A stretch of 64,000 nt of DNA from Chitiniphilus shinanonensis DSM 23277 (GTDB lineage Bacteria; Pseudomonadota; Gammaproteobacteria; Burkholderiales; Chitinibacteraceae): contig NZ_KB895342.1 of NCBI RefSeq assembly GCF_000374805.1, positions 1 to 64,000 on the forward strand. Direction: 5' to 3'. This document shows, piece by piece, positions 54,010-64,000 of the stretch. The notes under the pieces were generated by a model. It saw nothing but the letters and a program-made list of their open reading frames with translations, was not told where the DNA came from and ran no database searches. The position numbers were made by a program, and so were the translations under genes. Numbering within the stretch: position 1 is the stretch's first letter; the number at the start of each line of letters is the position of its first letter.

Positions 54010-55734
54010 TCAGGGTTCGAGCACGTACAGGCCGGGCGCGGCATCCAGCGCGGGATGCTTGCGACTGGCGATCTTCGGCTTTACCTGCTCGCCTGCACGC
54101 GGGCGCAGCCATTCCACCCAGCTGGGCCACCAGGAGCCCGGCTGCTTCGACAGCCCGGCCTTCCAGGCTTCATCCACCTCGCCCTGCTGCACGGGGCCCT
54201 GCCAGTAGCTGCGCTTGGAGTCGGGGCGCGGCGGGTTGACGATGCCGAGGATGTGGCCGGAGGTGGACAGCGTGAAGGTCACCGGCGCGCTCACGCGCTC
54301 GGTCAGCTTCCAGGTCTGCTTCCACGGGGCGATGTGGTCTTCCTCGGTGCTGACCATGAACAGTGGCGAGCCGATGCGACCCAGGTCGATGGGCTGGCCG
54401 GCGATGGTCAGCACGTCGGGCTGGATCAGGCGGTTGTGGAAGTAGAACTCGCGCAGGTAGTAGCAGTGCATGCGCTCGGGCATGCGGGTGGCGTCCATGT
54501 TCCAGTAGAGCACGTCGAACGGCATCGGCGTCTCGCCCAGCAGGTAGTTGCCCACCCAGTAGTTCCACACCAGGCTGTTGGCGCGCAGCATGCGGAAGCT
54601 GGCGGCCATTTCCTTGCCGTCCAGGTAGCCCTTGCGATGGATGGTGTTCTCGACGAAGGCCAGCCCTTCTTCGTCCAGGAACACTTCGATGTCGCCCGGC
54701 CAGGAGAAATCGGTGAGCGAGGTCAGCAGCGTGGCGCTGGCGATGCGTTGCTGCTCCTGGCCTTGCTTGGCCAGCCATGCCAGGTAGGTGGCGACCAGCG
54801 TGCCGCCGATGCAGTAACCGACCAGGTTGACCTGCTCGCTGCCGGAGATCTCGCGCGCCACATCGACGATGCGCGCCACGCCTTCGGTCAGGTAGTCGTC
54901 GAAGGCGACGTCGCGCGCTTCGGTGCCGGGGTTCTTCCAACTGGTGATGAAGACCGAGAAGCCCTGGTCGACCAGGAACTTGACCATGCTCTTCCTGGCA
55001 TCCAGGTCGAGCACGTAGAACTTGTTGATCCACGGCGAGACGATGACGATCGGCACCTGATGCACGGTCGGCGTGGTCGCTTCGTAGTGGATCACTTCCA
55101 GCAGCTCGCCCCGATAGACCACCGAGCCGGGCGTGGTGCCCAGGTTCTCGCCCACCTTGAAGGCGGACATGTCGGTCATGGCGATGTCGCCGCGTGCCGT
55201 GTCGCGGGCGAAATTGAGGAAGCCCTGGTAGACGCTGTCGCCACGGGTGGCCAGCGCCTTGGCCATCGCCACCGGATTGAGGAAGAAGTAGTTGGTCGGC
55301 GCAATGGCGTTCAGGTACTGCCGCAGCCAGAACGCCGCGCGCGCGCGGTCGTGTTCGTTCAGTTCCGGCGTGGCGTAGAGCGCATCCTGCAACCAGCGGG
55401 TGTTGAACAGGTACCACTCCTTGACCATGTCCCAGTAGGGCGAGTCGCGCCAGATGGCGTCGGCGAAACGGGTGTCCTCGGGGTTTGGCACGAAGGGATC
55501 GTTTTCCGACAGGCCGGTCGCGCGGCTGGCGGCGGCATTGCACCAGCGCAGGTAGTCGTTGCCCCAATCGCCGAGCGTGGCGGCCAACTGGTCGGGGTGC
55601 GACAGCCAGGCGCGCTGGGCATCGAAGGTGGTCTGCATCAGGCCGAACGGATCGAAAGCCTGCCGCAGCTCGTGCTGCATCTTGGTATAGCGGGCCTGCT
55701 GTTCGGCAAGAAAGCTGGATTGCGACAAGGTCAT
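54010..55734 (-). CDS. phaC: Class I poly(3-hydroxyalkanoate) synthase
   Basis: A 574-residue PhaC, the class I length. It polymerises (R)-3-hydroxyacyl-CoA. The lipase-like box is G-Y-C308-I-G-G, and the Asp/His partners are in STEEDHIAPW and STSGHILGIVNPP. An N-terminal ~80-residue region without catalysis is present as in class I. AGGAG precedes the ATG. No phaA/phaB follow. A PhaR-type operator is in the promoter. Confidence 0.95.
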   Translation of the reverse strand: MTLSQSSFLAEQQARYTKMQHELRQAFDPFGLMQTTFDAQRAWLSHPDQLAATLGDWGNDYLRWCNAAASRATGLSENDPFVPNPEDTRFADAIWRDSPYWDMVKEWYLFNTRWLQDALYATPELNEHDRARAAFWLRQYLNAIAPTNYFFLNPVAMAKALATRGDSVYQGFLNFARDTARGDIAMTDMSAFKVGENLGTTPGSVVYRGELLEVIHYEATTPTVHQVPIVIVSPWINKFYVLDLDARKSMVKFLVDQGFSVFITSWKNPGTEARDVAFDDYLTEGVARIVDVAREISGSEQVNLVGYCIGGTLVATYLAWLAKQGQEQQRIASATLLTSLTDFSWPGDIEVFLDEEGLAFVENTIHRKGYLDGKEMAASFRMLRANSLVWNYWVGNYLLGETPMPFDVLYWNMDATRMPERMHCYYLREFYFHNRLIQPDVLTIAGQPIDLGRIGSPLFMVSTEEDHIAPWKQTWKLTERVSAPVTFTLSTSGHILGIVNPPRPDSKRSYWQGPVQQGEVDEAWKAGLSKQPGSWWPSWVEWLRPRAGEQVKPKIASRKHPALDAAPGLYVLEP

Positions 55735-55756
55735 GGTTCAGCTCCTGAAAAGCGTT

Positions 55757-55791
55757 CGAGCCAGATTACGCTGCACTGCAACATGACAGCA
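55757..55791 (-). promoter_or_regulatory. phaC promoter containing a PhaR/PhbF-type operator
   Basis: On the minus strand TTGCTG, an 18-bp spacer and TAATCT. The spacer holds TGCAGTGCA (55780-55772), the TGC-n3-GCA core bound by betaproteobacterial PhaR/PhbF repressors. Its surroundings (TGCAGTGCAGC) match the reported 12-bp pattern except at the last base. Confidence 0.6.
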
Positions 55792-55793
55792 AG

Positions 55794-56504
55794 TTAAAAA
55801 TCCGGCTTCTTTGATGCCACTTCGACCACCCATTGGTTGGCCTGCGCCAATCGTTCCACCGTGCCCACGTCCAGCCAGCAGCCATCGAAACGCTCGCCAC
55901 CGACCCGCCCCCGCGCCATCGCGGCAAGGAAACACGGCAGCAGCGGCAATGGCGCATCGGGCGCCACATCGGCGAAGAAACGCGGGTGGTACACGGCGAC
56001 CCCGCTGAAGGTCAGCGGCGCGTCGTCGGCTTCGCACGGCCGGGCGAGGCCATCGGCCCCCAGCGCCAGATCGCGGCCGGTGGGATAGCCGGCCTTGGGC
56101 ACCAGCACCAGGTGCGCATCCGCGCGGTCGCCGAGCCGCTGCGCCAGTGTGGGCAGCCTGCTGAAATCGTAGTCCGTGAAAATGTCGCCATTGATCACCG
56201 CGAAGGGTTCCGCGCCGAGCAACGGCAGGGCATGGGCGATGCCACCGGCCGATTCCAGCGCCGTGCCCTCGGGCGAATAGCGGATGGTGACGCCCCAGGC
56301 GGCGCCATCGCCCAGGCGCGCTTCGACCAGGTGCCCCAGCCAGGCGTGGTTGATCACCACCTCGGTGATGCCCGCCGCCGCCAGCCGGCGCAGGTGCCGG
56401 CCGATCAGGGGTTCGCCCCCCACTTCCAGCAGCGGCTTGGGGCAGGTGTCGGTCAGCGGGCGCATGCGTTCGCCGCGCCCGGCGGCAAGGATCATCGCTT
56501 TCAT
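55794..56504 (-). CDS. murU: N-acetylmuramate 1-phosphate uridylyltransferase (MurU)
   Basis: A 236-residue nucleotidyltransferase. The signature L-A-A-G-R-G-E-R-M-R-P-L-T is at residues 6-18, with PKPLLEVGGEPLI and the metal-ligand D of INGDIF and WLDVGT. It converts MurNAc-1-P to UDP-MurNAc in the cell-wall recycling pathway that bypasses de novo synthesis and gives intrinsic fosfomycin tolerance. Its partner AmgK lies upstream on the same strand, separated by a repeat element. Confidence 0.9.
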   Translation of the reverse strand: MKAMILAAGRGERMRPLTDTCPKPLLEVGGEPLIGRHLRRLAAAGITEVVINHAWLGHLVEARLGDGAAWGVTIRYSPEGTALESAGGIAHALPLLGAEPFAVINGDIFTDYDFSRLPTLAQRLGDRADAHLVLVPKAGYPTGRDLALGADGLARPCEADDAPLTFSGVAVYHPRFFADVAPDAPLPLLPCFLAAMARGRVGGERFDGCWLDVGTVERLAQANQWVVEVASKKPDF

Positions 56505-56552
56505 CGGGATTCCGGGTAAGTCGCCAGTTGGGACTTTGAACAGGCGCTATGA

Positions 56553-56661
56553 GCGGCTGACAAAACCCAGCGAAGCGGTCCTGGCAAGAAGCGCGAAACG
56601 CAGACAGCAAGTTCAGCTCGGCGCCCCCGCGCGACGCAGCCAGGAGGGTTTTGTCAGTCGC
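56553..56661. repeat. Inverted-repeat element (family 'GCGGCTGACAAAACCC'), copy B
   Basis: Left end GCGGCTGACAAAACCC (56553-56568) and right end GGGTTTTGTCAGTCGC (56646-56661) are complementary at 15 of 16 positions. The interior is nearly the same as copy A at 18979-19101. It fills the gap between amgK and murU. The right end is 2 nt after the amgK stop. Confidence 0.88.
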
Positions 56662-56662
56662 T

Positions 56663-57694
56663 CTAGAAGGTGTAGCCGACGGTTTCGCGCTCGCCGTGCA
56701 GGTCCAGCAACAACCGGCCCAGCGGGGTCAGTTCGCTGTAGCGGCGGCACACGGCCTTGACGTAGCCGAACACGCGCGGGATGTCGGCCAGGTAGCGATC
56801 CTTGCCGTCGCGGTGCTTCAGCCGCGCGAACAGGCCCAGCACCTTGAGGTGTCGTTGCAGGCCCTGCCATTCGAAGGCGGCGTAGAACTCTGCGAAATCG
56901 GCGTGGACCGGCACCCCGGCAGCGCGCGCGCGCTCCCAGTAGCGGATGGCCAAGTCGAGCACGAAATCCTCGCTCCAGTCGATGTACGCGTCGCGCAGCA
57001 ACGACACCAGGTCGTAGCTGACGGGGCCCAGCACCGCGTCCTGGAAGTCGAGCACCGCCAGTTCGCCGTCGACCACCATCAGGTTGCGCGAGTGGAAGTC
57101 GCGATGCATGAACAGGATGGGCTGCGCCGTGTTGCGCGCGACGATCAGGGCGATGGAACGCTCCCACAGCGCCAGCTGGCGCTCGTCGAGCTGATGCCCC
57201 AGGTGCACGCCGATGTACCACTCGCGGCCGATTTCCATCTCGCGTCGCTGGAACGCGGCGTCGAAGGCCGGCAGGTGGGCGCCGTCCAGGCGGCTCTGCA
57301 TCTGCACCAGCAGGTCGATCGCCTTGAGATACCACTCGCGGGCGCGCTCGGGCGAGGTCAGCAACGGCGTCAGCTCGGCGGTGCCCAGGTCCTCCAGCAA
57401 TACCAGCCCGCGTGCCGCATCCTGCGCCAGCACGGCCGGCACCCGGATGCCGGCGGCCGCCAGTTCGGCCTGACGCGCCAGGAACGGTGCGGCGTCGAAC
57501 AGCGCCGGATCGGCGTCCATCACCAGCACGCTGCGCTCGGCGTAGGCGGCCCGCCAGTAGTGGCGCACGCTGGCATCGGAGCCGCCGGATTCCAGCGACA
57601 ACGGCTCGCTGCCGAGCACTTCGTTCAGCCACGCGACGATCAGCTGGCGGCGGGCTTCAGGCGTTGCGGGGTCAATCACAAGGGTTTGCTGCAT
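56663..57694 (-). CDS. amgK: N-acetylmuramate/N-acetylglucosamine kinase (AmgK)
   Basis: A 343-residue aminoglycoside-phosphotransferase-fold sugar kinase. The catalytic loop is H-R-D-F-H-S-R-N-L (about 205-215), and the metal motif is L-D-F-Q-D-A (about 225). It phosphorylates the anomeric position of MurNAc, feeding MurU. It is divergent from lptD, as in Pseudomonas and many betaproteobacteria. Start: ATG at 57694, directly before the family N-terminus. Confidence 0.92.
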   Translation of the reverse strand: MQQTLVIDPATPEARRQLIVAWLNEVLGSEPLSLESGGSDASVRHYWRAAYAERSVLVMDADPALFDAAPFLARQAELAAAGIRVPAVLAQDAARGLVLLEDLGTAELTPLLTSPERAREWYLKAIDLLVQMQSRLDGAHLPAFDAAFQRREMEIGREWYIGVHLGHQLDERQLALWERSIALIVARNTAQPILFMHRDFHSRNLMVVDGELAVLDFQDAVLGPVSYDLVSLLRDAYIDWSEDFVLDLAIRYWERARAAGVPVHADFAEFYAAFEWQGLQRHLKVLGLFARLKHRDGKDRYLADIPRVFGYVKAVCRRYSELTPLGRLLLDLHGERETVGYTF

Positions 57695-57713
57695 GGGGCT
57701 TGGGACATTGCGG

Positions 57714-57719
57714 TAGAAT
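57714..57719 (+). promoter_or_regulatory. -10 element for lptD
   Basis: TAGAAT, 28 nt before the lptD start, in the 52-nt divergent gap with amgK; no clear -35. Confidence 0.4.
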
Positions 57720-57746
57720 CCGCGAATTCTATCAGTTGCCCGGCCT

Positions 57747-59936
57747 ATGTTCGCTCTCCCGCCGCGCCGACTTTCGGCGATCACGCTCGCCCTGCTGGCT
57801 GTCCACGCGTTCGCCGAGGAGACGCCTCCCGAATCGCCGATCCACCTCGAAGCGGACGAGGCCGTCGCCCATTCGCGCACCGAGGCCGAGGCCCACGGCA
57901 ACGTCGTCATCCAGCGCGACACCACCGAAGTGCGCTCCGAATGGGCGCAGTACAACTCGGAAACCGACCACCTCAAGGCCGGCGACGCGGTCACCATGAC
58001 CCGCGAGGGCGACGTGCTGACCGGCAACAGCCTCGACTACTACATCAACGCCAACCGCGGCACGCTGGAGAACCCGGACTACCACGTGGCCCAGGGCGTG
58101 GCGCGCGCCGATGCGGTCAAGCTGCTGTTCGACGGGCCCGACCGCTACAAGATGCGCACCGCGCGCTTCACCACCTGCCCGGTCGGGCGGGACGACTGGT
58201 ACCTGCACGCCAGCACGCTGTCGCTGGACTACGCCAACAACGTCGGCATGGCGTACAACGGCTGGATCCAGTTCTACGGCGTGCCCATCCTGTATTCGCC
58301 GTGGATGAACTTCCCGCTGTCGGGCAACCGCCAGACCGGCTTCCTCGCGCCGTCGGTGAGTTTCGACAACCGCAACGGCATCGACCTCCAGACGCCGTTC
58401 TACTGGAACATCGCGCCGAACTACGACGCCACCTTCTACCCGCGCTACCTTGCCGACCGCGGCACCATGCTGGGGGCCGAGTTCCGTTACCTGCAACCGT
58501 CGTACAGCGGCCAGATCCGCGCCGACCGCATCAGCGACCACAAGGATGAACAGGATCGCTACAGCATCGCCTTCCTGCACCAGCAGCAACTGCTGCCGAG
58601 GCTGTCGATGTACGCCCAGGTGCAGAAGGTGTCGGACGACGATTACTTCAACGATTTCGGCGACCAGGTGGCCGCCGCGTCGCAGACCAACCTGCCGCGC
58701 GAGCTGACCTTCAACTACGCCGGCAACGGCTGGAGCGGCCTGGCGCGCTGGCAGCGCTACCAGACGCTGCAAAGCGAAAGCGACCCGGTCGACATCCCTT
58801 ACGCGCGGCTGCCGCAGCTCTACTACGCCAGCTCGCCGCAGTGGATCAAGGGCGCCAACATCAGCATCACCAGCGAATACGTCGACTTCAGCCACCCGAC
58901 CAAGGTCGACGGCCAGCGGATGTGGATCAACCCGACCATCACCTATCCGTTGGTGCAAAGGCCCTACGCCTTCGTCAAACCCAAGATCGGCGTGCACGCC
59001 AGCTATTACTCGCTCAACGACAGCGAAACGGTCGAGGGCGAGAACAGCAGCCGGGTGCTGCCCACCTTCAGCCTGGATTCCGGCCTGATCTTCGAGCGCG
59101 ACGACACCTTCAACGGCCAGGCGTATACCCAGACGCTGGAGCCGCGCGCCTACTACGTCTACATCCCGTACAAGGATCAGTCGAACCTGCCGAACTTCGA
59201 TTCGGCGCTGACCGACTTCTCGCTGGCGCAGATCTTTTCGGAGAACCGCTTCTCCGGCAACGACCGCATCAACGACGCCAACCAGATCACCCTGGCGCTG
59301 ACCACCCGTTTCTTCGATGGCGACACCGGCGAGGAGCGCTTCAACGCCACCGTCGGCCAGCGCTTCTACTTCCAGGACCAGCGCGTCACCCTGGATGCGT
59401 ACGAGAAGCCGTCCACCGCCCAGGAGTCGGATCTGCTGATCACCTTCGGCGGCCGGCTGTGGCGCAACTTCGTCGCCAACTATGCGCTGCAATACAACCT
59501 GAAGGAACAGGTCACCGCGCGCGCCGACGCCGGCATCGGCTGGTCGCCGGGCGAAGGCCGCGCCTTCAACCTGCGCTATGTGGTGAACCGCAACGTCAGC
59601 CCGATCATCGAACAGTTCGATATCTCCGGGCAGTGGCCGCTGACCCGCAACTGGTACGGCGTGGCGCGGTACAACTACTCGCTGAAGGACAGCCGCTCGT
59701 TGGAAGCGCTGGCGGGGCTTGAGTACAATGCGGGCTGCTGGGCGCTGCGCCTGGCCGCGCAGCGTTACATCAACGACGACAGCGACACTGATCCCGATCA
59801 AGAGAAGTACACCGTCACCTATTTCGCCATGCTGGAACTGGGCGGGCTCGTCGGCCTGGGTAGCAACCCGGTCAGCACGCTGCGCCAATCCATCCCCGGT
59901 TACACCGACATGCTGACCACCAACTCGATCCGATGA
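57747..59936 (+). CDS. lptD: LPS-assembly protein LptD
   Basis: A 729-residue outer-membrane protein. The signal ([11 protein letters not shown]) is followed by an OstA-like periplasmic domain (about 30-180: [26 protein letters not shown]) and a 26-strand barrel. The conserved sequence block [35 protein letters not shown] precedes the barrel. Cys residues (CPVGRDDW and NAGCWALR) support the inter-domain disulfide. It overlaps surA by 4 nt. Confidence 0.95.
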   Translation: MFALPPRRLSAITLALLAVHAFAEETPPESPIHLEADEAVAHSRTEAEAHGNVVIQRDTTEVRSEWAQYNSETDHLKAGDAVTMTREGDVLTGNSLDYYINANRGTLENPDYHVAQGVARADAVKLLFDGPDRYKMRTARFTTCPVGRDDWYLHASTLSLDYANNVGMAYNGWIQFYGVPILYSPWMNFPLSGNRQTGFLAPSVSFDNRNGIDLQTPFYWNIAPNYDATFYPRYLADRGTMLGAEFRYLQPSYSGQIRADRISDHKDEQDRYSIAFLHQQQLLPRLSMYAQVQKVSDDDYFNDFGDQVAAASQTNLPRELTFNYAGNGWSGLARWQRYQTLQSESDPVDIPYARLPQLYYASSPQWIKGANISITSEYVDFSHPTKVDGQRMWINPTITYPLVQRPYAFVKPKIGVHASYYSLNDSETVEGENSSRVLPTFSLDSGLIFERDDTFNGQAYTQTLEPRAYYVYIPYKDQSNLPNFDSALTDFSLAQIFSENRFSGNDRINDANQITLALTTRFFDGDTGEERFNATVGQRFYFQDQRVTLDAYEKPSTAQESDLLITFGGRLWRNFVANYALQYNLKEQVTARADAGIGWSPGEGRAFNLRYVVNRNVSPIIEQFDISGQWPLTRNWYGVARYNYSLKDSRSLEALAGLEYNAGCWALRLAAQRYINDDSDTDPDQEKYTVTYFAMLELGGLVGLGSNPVSTLRQSIPGYTDMLTTNSIR

Positions 59937-61228
59937 TGCCCATGAAGCTGCTCCAATCCATCTTCTCCGCCCTGGCCCTGTGCCTGGTCACGCTGGCCGC
60001 GTCGGCCCAGGTCGTCACCGTCGATCGCGTGGTGGCCGTCGTCAACCGGGGCGCCATCACCGTGGGCGAACTCGACGCGCGCATCGCCTCGGTGAAGCGC
60101 AACCTGCAAGGCAAGAACGTGCAGTTGCCGCCCGACGACGTGCTGCGCCAGCAGGTGCTCGACCGGATGATCCTGGACCAGATCCAGATCCAGTACGCCA
60201 ACCAGATCGGCATCCGCGTGGACGACGCCCAGCTGGAGCGCGCCATCTCGCGCATCGCCGAGCAGAACAAGCTGTCGATGCCCGAATTCCGCGCCAAGCT
60301 GGAGCAAAGCGGCCTGACCTGGAAGTCGTTCCGCGAGGACATCCGCAACGAGATCACCATGGCCCGGCTGCGCGAGCGCGAGATCGACAACAAGATCTTC
60401 GTCTCCGACAGCGAAGTGGACGACTACCTCAAGCTGAACGCCGGCAAGGAAGAGCAGGAATTCCAGCTGTCGCAGATCATGGTGACGGTGCCGGAGAACG
60501 CCTCCGCCGACCAGATCCAGGCCCGCCGCGCGCGCATCGTCGCCGCGCGTCAGGAGTTGGCCGACGGCAAATCGTTCCCCGCGGTGGCCGCCCAGTACTC
60601 CGACAGCAAGGAAGCCATCAACGGCGGTTCGCTCGGCTGGCGCCAGTCCGGCAGCCTGCCGCCGGCGATGCTGCAATTGCTGAACGACCTGAAGGTCGGC
60701 CAGATCACCGAGATCATCCGCAGCCCGCTGGGCTTCCACCTGTTCCGCCTGGACGACAAGCGCGAGGCCAATCGCCGCGAAATCGTCGAACAGACCCACG
60801 CCCGCCACATCCTGATCAAGACCAGCGAGCTGGTGTCCGAGGCCGATGCCCGACAGAAGCTGCAACAGTTGCGCGACCGCATCGTCGCCGGCGCTTCGTT
60901 CACCGACGTGGCGCGCGGCTTCTCCGAGGACGGCAGCGCCAGCAACGGCGGCGACCTGGGCTGGGTCAACCCCGGCGAGACGGTGCCCGAATTCGAGCAG
61001 GCGATGAATGCGCTCAAGCCCGGCGAAGTCAGCCCCATCGTGCGCACCCCGTTCGGCGTCCACCTGATCCAGGTGCTGGAACGCCGCAAGCAGGACGTGA
61101 CCGAAGAGCGCGAACGCTTCCGGGTGCGCATGGCGATCAAGCAACGCAAGGCCGACGAGGCGTTCGACGACTGGCTGCGCCAGGCGCGCGACCGCGCCTA
61201 CGTCAACGTCCGCCTGAACGACGATTGA
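59933..61228 (+). CDS. surA: Periplasmic chaperone/peptidyl-prolyl isomerase SurA
   Basis: A 431-residue protein. It has a signal ([12 protein letters not shown]), an N-terminal chaperone region ([21 protein letters not shown]) and two parvulin domains (about 170-275 and 283-385, with QLSQIMV...[13 protein letters not shown] and [10 protein letters not shown]...[16 protein letters not shown]). It escorts outer-membrane barrels such as LptD, whose gene immediately precedes it. An ATG three codons into the frame (MKLL) is an alternative start. Confidence 0.96.
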   Translation: MMPMKLLQSIFSALALCLVTLAASAQVVTVDRVVAVVNRGAITVGELDARIASVKRNLQGKNVQLPPDDVLRQQVLDRMILDQIQIQYANQIGIRVDDAQLERAISRIAEQNKLSMPEFRAKLEQSGLTWKSFREDIRNEITMARLREREIDNKIFVSDSEVDDYLKLNAGKEEQEFQLSQIMVTVPENASADQIQARRARIVAARQELADGKSFPAVAAQYSDSKEAINGGSLGWRQSGSLPPAMLQLLNDLKVGQITEIIRSPLGFHLFRLDDKREANRREIVEQTHARHILIKTSELVSEADARQKLQQLRDRIVAGASFTDVARGFSEDGSASNGGDLGWVNPGETVPEFEQAMNALKPGEVSPIVRTPFGVHLIQVLERRKQDVTEERERFRVRMAIKQRKADEAFDDWLRQARDRAYVNVRLNDD

Positions 61229-62214
61229 TGCGCCCTGCCCTCGCCCTGACCACCGGCGAGCCCGCCGGCATCGGCCCCGAGATCTCGGCCGCCCTGGCGG
61301 CGGCCAAACACGGCGCGCGACTGGTGCTGCTGGGTGACCGGAGCCTGCTGGCCGAGCGCGCCCGGGCCGTCGGGGCGACGGCCGACTGGCCGGATTTCGA
61401 TCCGGCGCGCGACGACGACGTTGCCATCCTGCACCTGCCGCTGGCCGCGCCCTCCCTGCCCGGCCGGCTCGATCCGGCCAATGCCGCTTATGTATTGCAA
61501 CTGCTGGACCGCGCCGTCGACGGCTGCCGCGACGGCACCTTCGCCGCCATCGTCACCGCGCCGATCCACAAGGGCGTGATCAACGACGCCGGCGTCGCCG
61601 ACGGCTTTTTCTTCGGCCACACCGAATACCTGGCGGCCCGCACCGGGACCGAGCAGGTGGTGATGCTGCTGACCGGCGGCGGCCTGCGCGTGGCGCTGGC
61701 CACCACCCACCTGCCGCTGGCCGAGGTCCCGGCCGCCATCACCCAGGCGTCGCTGAGCCGCACCCTGCGCATCCTGCACGCCGATCTGAAGACCAAGTTC
61801 GGCCTGGCGGACCCGCGCATCCTGGTCGCCGGGCTCAACCCGCACGCCGGCGAGAACGGCCACCTGGGCCGGGAAGAGATCGAGGTCATCGAACCCACGC
61901 TGGACGCGTTGCGCGCCGAGGGCCTGACGCTGATCGGCCCGCTGCCCGCCGACACGCTGTTCAACCGCAAACAGCTGGAGCAGGGCGACGCCGTGCTGGC
62001 GATGTACCATGACCAGGGCCTGCCGGTGCTGAAATTCGCCAGCTTCGGCCACGGCATCAACGTCACCCTCGGCCTGCCGCTGATCCGCACCTCGGTCGAT
62101 CACGGCACCGCGCTCGACCTGGCCGGCAGCGGCAAGGCCGACCCGGGCAGCCTGGCAGCCGCCGTGGCGCTGGCGCAGGAACTGGTCCAGGCCGCCGCCC
62201 GCCCCTCTCATTGA
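61228..62214 (+). CDS. pdxA: 4-hydroxythreonine-4-phosphate dehydrogenase
   Basis: A 328-residue enzyme of the DXP-dependent pyridoxal phosphate pathway. It oxidises 4-phosphohydroxy-L-threonine. [12 protein letters not shown] at the start, [36 protein letters not shown] and [11 protein letters not shown] (metal/His ligands) are intact. Its ATG overlaps the surA stop by one base (TGATG), and its stop lies at the rsmA start. Confidence 0.96.
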   Translation: MRPALALTTGEPAGIGPEISAALAAAKHGARLVLLGDRSLLAERARAVGATADWPDFDPARDDDVAILHLPLAAPSLPGRLDPANAAYVLQLLDRAVDGCRDGTFAAIVTAPIHKGVINDAGVADGFFFGHTEYLAARTGTEQVVMLLTGGGLRVALATTHLPLAEVPAAITQASLSRTLRILHADLKTKFGLADPRILVAGLNPHAGENGHLGREEIEVIEPTLDALRAEGLTLIGPLPADTLFNRKQLEQGDAVLAMYHDQGLPVLKFASFGHGINVTLGLPLIRTSVDHGTALDLAGSGKADPGSLAAAVALAQELVQAAARPSH

Positions 62215-62219
62215 CCGCC

Positions 62220-63020
62220 ATGGCACATATCCCGCGCAAACGTTTCGGCCAGAACTTCCTGCAGGACCAGGGCGTGATCGCCGATATCGTCAACGCCGTC
62301 GATCCGCATCCGGGCGACGCGCTGGTCGAGATCGGCCCCGGCCTCGCCGCGCTGACCGCGCCGCTGATCGCGCGTGCCGGCCGCCTGCACGCGGTGGAGA
62401 TCGACCGCGACATCGTCGCTCACCTGTCGCAGCGCTACAGCGACGACGAACTGGTCATCCACAACGTCGACGCGCTGAAGTTCGACTTCGGCCAGCTCGC
62501 CGACGAGATCGCCGCCGGCGGCAAGCTGCGGCTGGTCGGCAATCTGCCGTACAACATCTCGACACCGCTGCTGTTCCACCTGGCCAGCTTCTCCCCGCGC
62601 ATCGCCGACATGCACTTCATGTTGCAGAAGGAAGTGGTCGATCGCATGGTCGCCGAGCCGTCGACGCCCGACTACGGGCGGCTGTCGGTGATGCTGCAAC
62701 TGCGCTTCTACATGGAACGGGTGATCGACGTGCCGCCGGGCGCGTTCTACCCGCCGCCCAAGGTGGATTCGGCGGTGGTGCGCCTGCTGCCGTGGCCCGA
62801 ACCGCGCTACGTGGTGCACGACCTGGGCCGGCTGGAGGATCTGGTGGTGGCCGCCTTCGCCCAGCGCCGCAAGACGCTGCGCAACAACCTCAAGGGCATC
62901 GTCGACGACGCGCTGTTCAGCACCCTGGGCATCAACCCCGGCCTGCGCCCGGAAAACCTGGAAGTCGGCCAGTTCGTCGCGCTGGCCAATGCGCTGGAGC
63001 ACGGCGTGGCACGCGCCTAG
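62220..63020 (+). CDS. rsmA: 16S rRNA (adenine1518/1519-N6) dimethyltransferase
   Basis: A 266-residue KsgA-type methyltransferase. [19 protein letters not shown] motif [15 protein letters not shown], and the catalytic N-L-P-Y ([13 protein letters not shown]) are exact. The C-terminal [14 protein letters not shown] is the rRNA-binding segment. A TTG 9 nt upstream could start translation with a pdxA overlap, but the ATG at 62220 is preferred because [11 protein letters not shown] is the usual N-terminus. Confidence 0.96.
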   Translation: MAHIPRKRFGQNFLQDQGVIADIVNAVDPHPGDALVEIGPGLAALTAPLIARAGRLHAVEIDRDIVAHLSQRYSDDELVIHNVDALKFDFGQLADEIAAGGKLRLVGNLPYNISTPLLFHLASFSPRIADMHFMLQKEVVDRMVAEPSTPDYGRLSVMLQLRFYMERVIDVPPGAFYPPPKVDSAVVRLLPWPEPRYVVHDLGRLEDLVVAAFAQRRKTLRNNLKGIVDDALFSTLGINPGLRPENLEVGQFVALANALEHGVARA

Positions 63021-63182
63021 CGCGCACGGCAAGCGGCGCAATGCCTGCGCGCGGCGCTGCCGCCGCGCCGTGGTGATGAATGCCGGTTCTCGCCGCTCGC
63101 CCTGCCGCCTCGGGGATTTCCCGCCTTGCGCAGCGGCGCGCCAGCCGCCCACACTGCGGCAATCCAAGGCGAGACCCCTCCC

Positions 63183-63923
63183 ATGATCCGCTTCAACAAC
63201 GTCAACAAGTGGTACGGCCGCGAGCACCACGTGCTCAAGAACATCAATCTCAAGGTGAACGCCGGCGAGGTGGTGGTGGTCTGCGGGCCGTCCGGCTCGG
63301 GCAAATCCACCCTGATCCGCACCATCAACCAGCTCGAACCGATCGAACAGGGCGAGATCTGGGTGGACGAGGTGCAGGTGAACAACCCGCGCACCAACAT
63401 CAACCGCCTGCGCGAGGAAGTCGGCTTCGTCTTCCAGCACTTCAATCTCTACCCGCACCTGTCGGTGCTGGACAACATCACGCTGGCACCGATCAAGGTG
63501 AAGAAGCTCGCGCCCGAGGCCGCGCGCGAACGGGCGCTGGAACTGCTCGTCCGGGTCGGCCTGGAGCACAAGCGCGACGCCTATCCATCCAATCTTTCCG
63601 GCGGCCAGCAGCAGCGCGTGGCCATTGCGCGCGGGCTGGCGATGCAGCCCAAAGTGATGTTGTTCGACGAGCCCACCAGCGCGCTCGATCCGGAAATGAT
63701 CGGCGAGGTATTGCAGGTGATGCAGGATCTGGCCAAGTCCGGCATGACCATGATGGTGGTCACCCACGAAATGGGCTTCGCCCGCGAAGTGGCCGACCGG
63801 GTGATCTTCCTCGACCACGGCGAAATCCTCGAGGACACCCAGCCCGAGTGGTTCTTCACCCGTCCGCAGCACGAGCGCTCGCGTCAGTTCCTGCGCCAGG
63901 TTCTGGCGCCAATGCACGGCTGA
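63183..63923 (+). CDS. Polar amino-acid ABC transporter ATP-binding protein (GlnQ/GltL-type)
   Basis: A 246-residue ABC ATPase. Walker [10 protein letters not shown] (about 35), Q-loop [17 protein letters not shown], signature [16 protein letters not shown], Walker [13 protein letters not shown] and H-loop [15 protein letters not shown] all fit the PAAT family. [18 protein letters not shown] is its typical end. Glutamate/aspartate or glutamine is the likely substrate. The permease and binding protein are not within the window; they may follow or precede elsewhere. The start follows CCC-TCCC and is set by [12 protein letters not shown]. Confidence 0.92.
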   Translation: MIRFNNVNKWYGREHHVLKNINLKVNAGEVVVVCGPSGSGKSTLIRTINQLEPIEQGEIWVDEVQVNNPRTNINRLREEVGFVFQHFNLYPHLSVLDNITLAPIKVKKLAPEAARERALELLVRVGLEHKRDAYPSNLSGGQQQRVAIARGLAMQPKVMLFDEPTSALDPEMIGEVLQVMQDLAKSGMTMMVVTHEMGFAREVADRVIFLDHGEILEDTQPEWFFTRPQHERSRQFLRQVLAPMHG

Positions 63924-64000
63924 TCGGCCAAAAATAGCCGACATTGTCCGAAATTCGGCGATGTTGCTTTGCCGCGCCCGCTAGGGATATCACTGAGAGC

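Overview
The window is a very GC-rich, gene-dense bacterial chromosome segment that reads as a betaproteobacterium, most likely in the order Neisseriales (Chromobacteriaceae/Chitinibacteraceae type). The reasons are the grxC-secB-gpsA block beside an rrn operon, UbiC/UbiA, class I PhaC, the lptD-surA-pdxA-rsmA order with divergent amgK-murU, and a diheme cytochrome c5. The genus is inference; no search was possible. Most of it is chromosomal core. There is no phage, integron, CRISPR array or transposase gene. Overlapping (ATGA) stop-start junctions are common, so many runs are clearly operons.

Layout. 1-480: 5' end of a 16S rRNA gene (minus), with leader boxA and a good rrn promoter. 481-2742: grxC, secB, SH3 lipoprotein-like/periplasmic protein, gpsA. 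2774-6552 (minus): unknown helical protein, bioH, bioF, azlD, azlC. 6914-8316: ubiC-ubiA. 8365-9987: chemoreceptor. 10455-11189: a small stand-alone protein with a CHAT/caspase-like His/Cys pair. 11512-14945: a zinc-starvation pair (COG0523 GTPase and ZnuD-like receptor). 15298-20186: tRNA-Arg, cytochrome c5, GNAT, an SMR exporter with a structured leader, dienelactone hydrolase, SDR, and an Old-Yellow-Enzyme gene with two adjacent operator-like dyads. 20333-20443: a possible 36-residue membrane protein. 20760-27545: RquA-like rhodoquinone protein, lipoprotein DsbC, a UbiH-family hydroxylase, ComEC and YbiT. 27826-30829: aminotransferase and a PilZ-like protein.

30942-38105 (minus) is one long operon-like run: pabB, pabC, a Thr-Pro-rich periplasmic protein, then TolC, HlyD and two ABC-2 permeases with no ATPase gene. 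38385-45059 is a mannoside locus: sugar-binding protein, a 1017-residue clan GH-A enzyme, GH125 and a LacI regulator. 45329-48439 is feoA-feoA-feoB-feoC behind overlapping FNR-like and Fur-like sites. 48667-48860 holds tRNA-Glu and tRNA-Arg. 49031-51518: two membrane proteins of unknown role and a YebC-family regulator. 51562-53969: sulfotransferase, aspartyl/asparaginyl-hydroxylase-like protein and, divergently, APS kinase. 54010-63923: phaC with a PhaR-type operator, murU, amgK, lptD, surA, pdxA, rsmA and an amino-acid ABC ATPase.

The least ordinary parts are the sulfotransferase/hydroxylase/APS-kinase module, the CHAT-like protein, the mannoside locus with its operator pair, the OYE regulatory dyads, the SD-sequestering leader of the SMR gene, and two families of dispersed inverted-repeat elements, each present twice. 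One of these families sits both times exactly 2 nt after the stop codon of a minus-strand gene.
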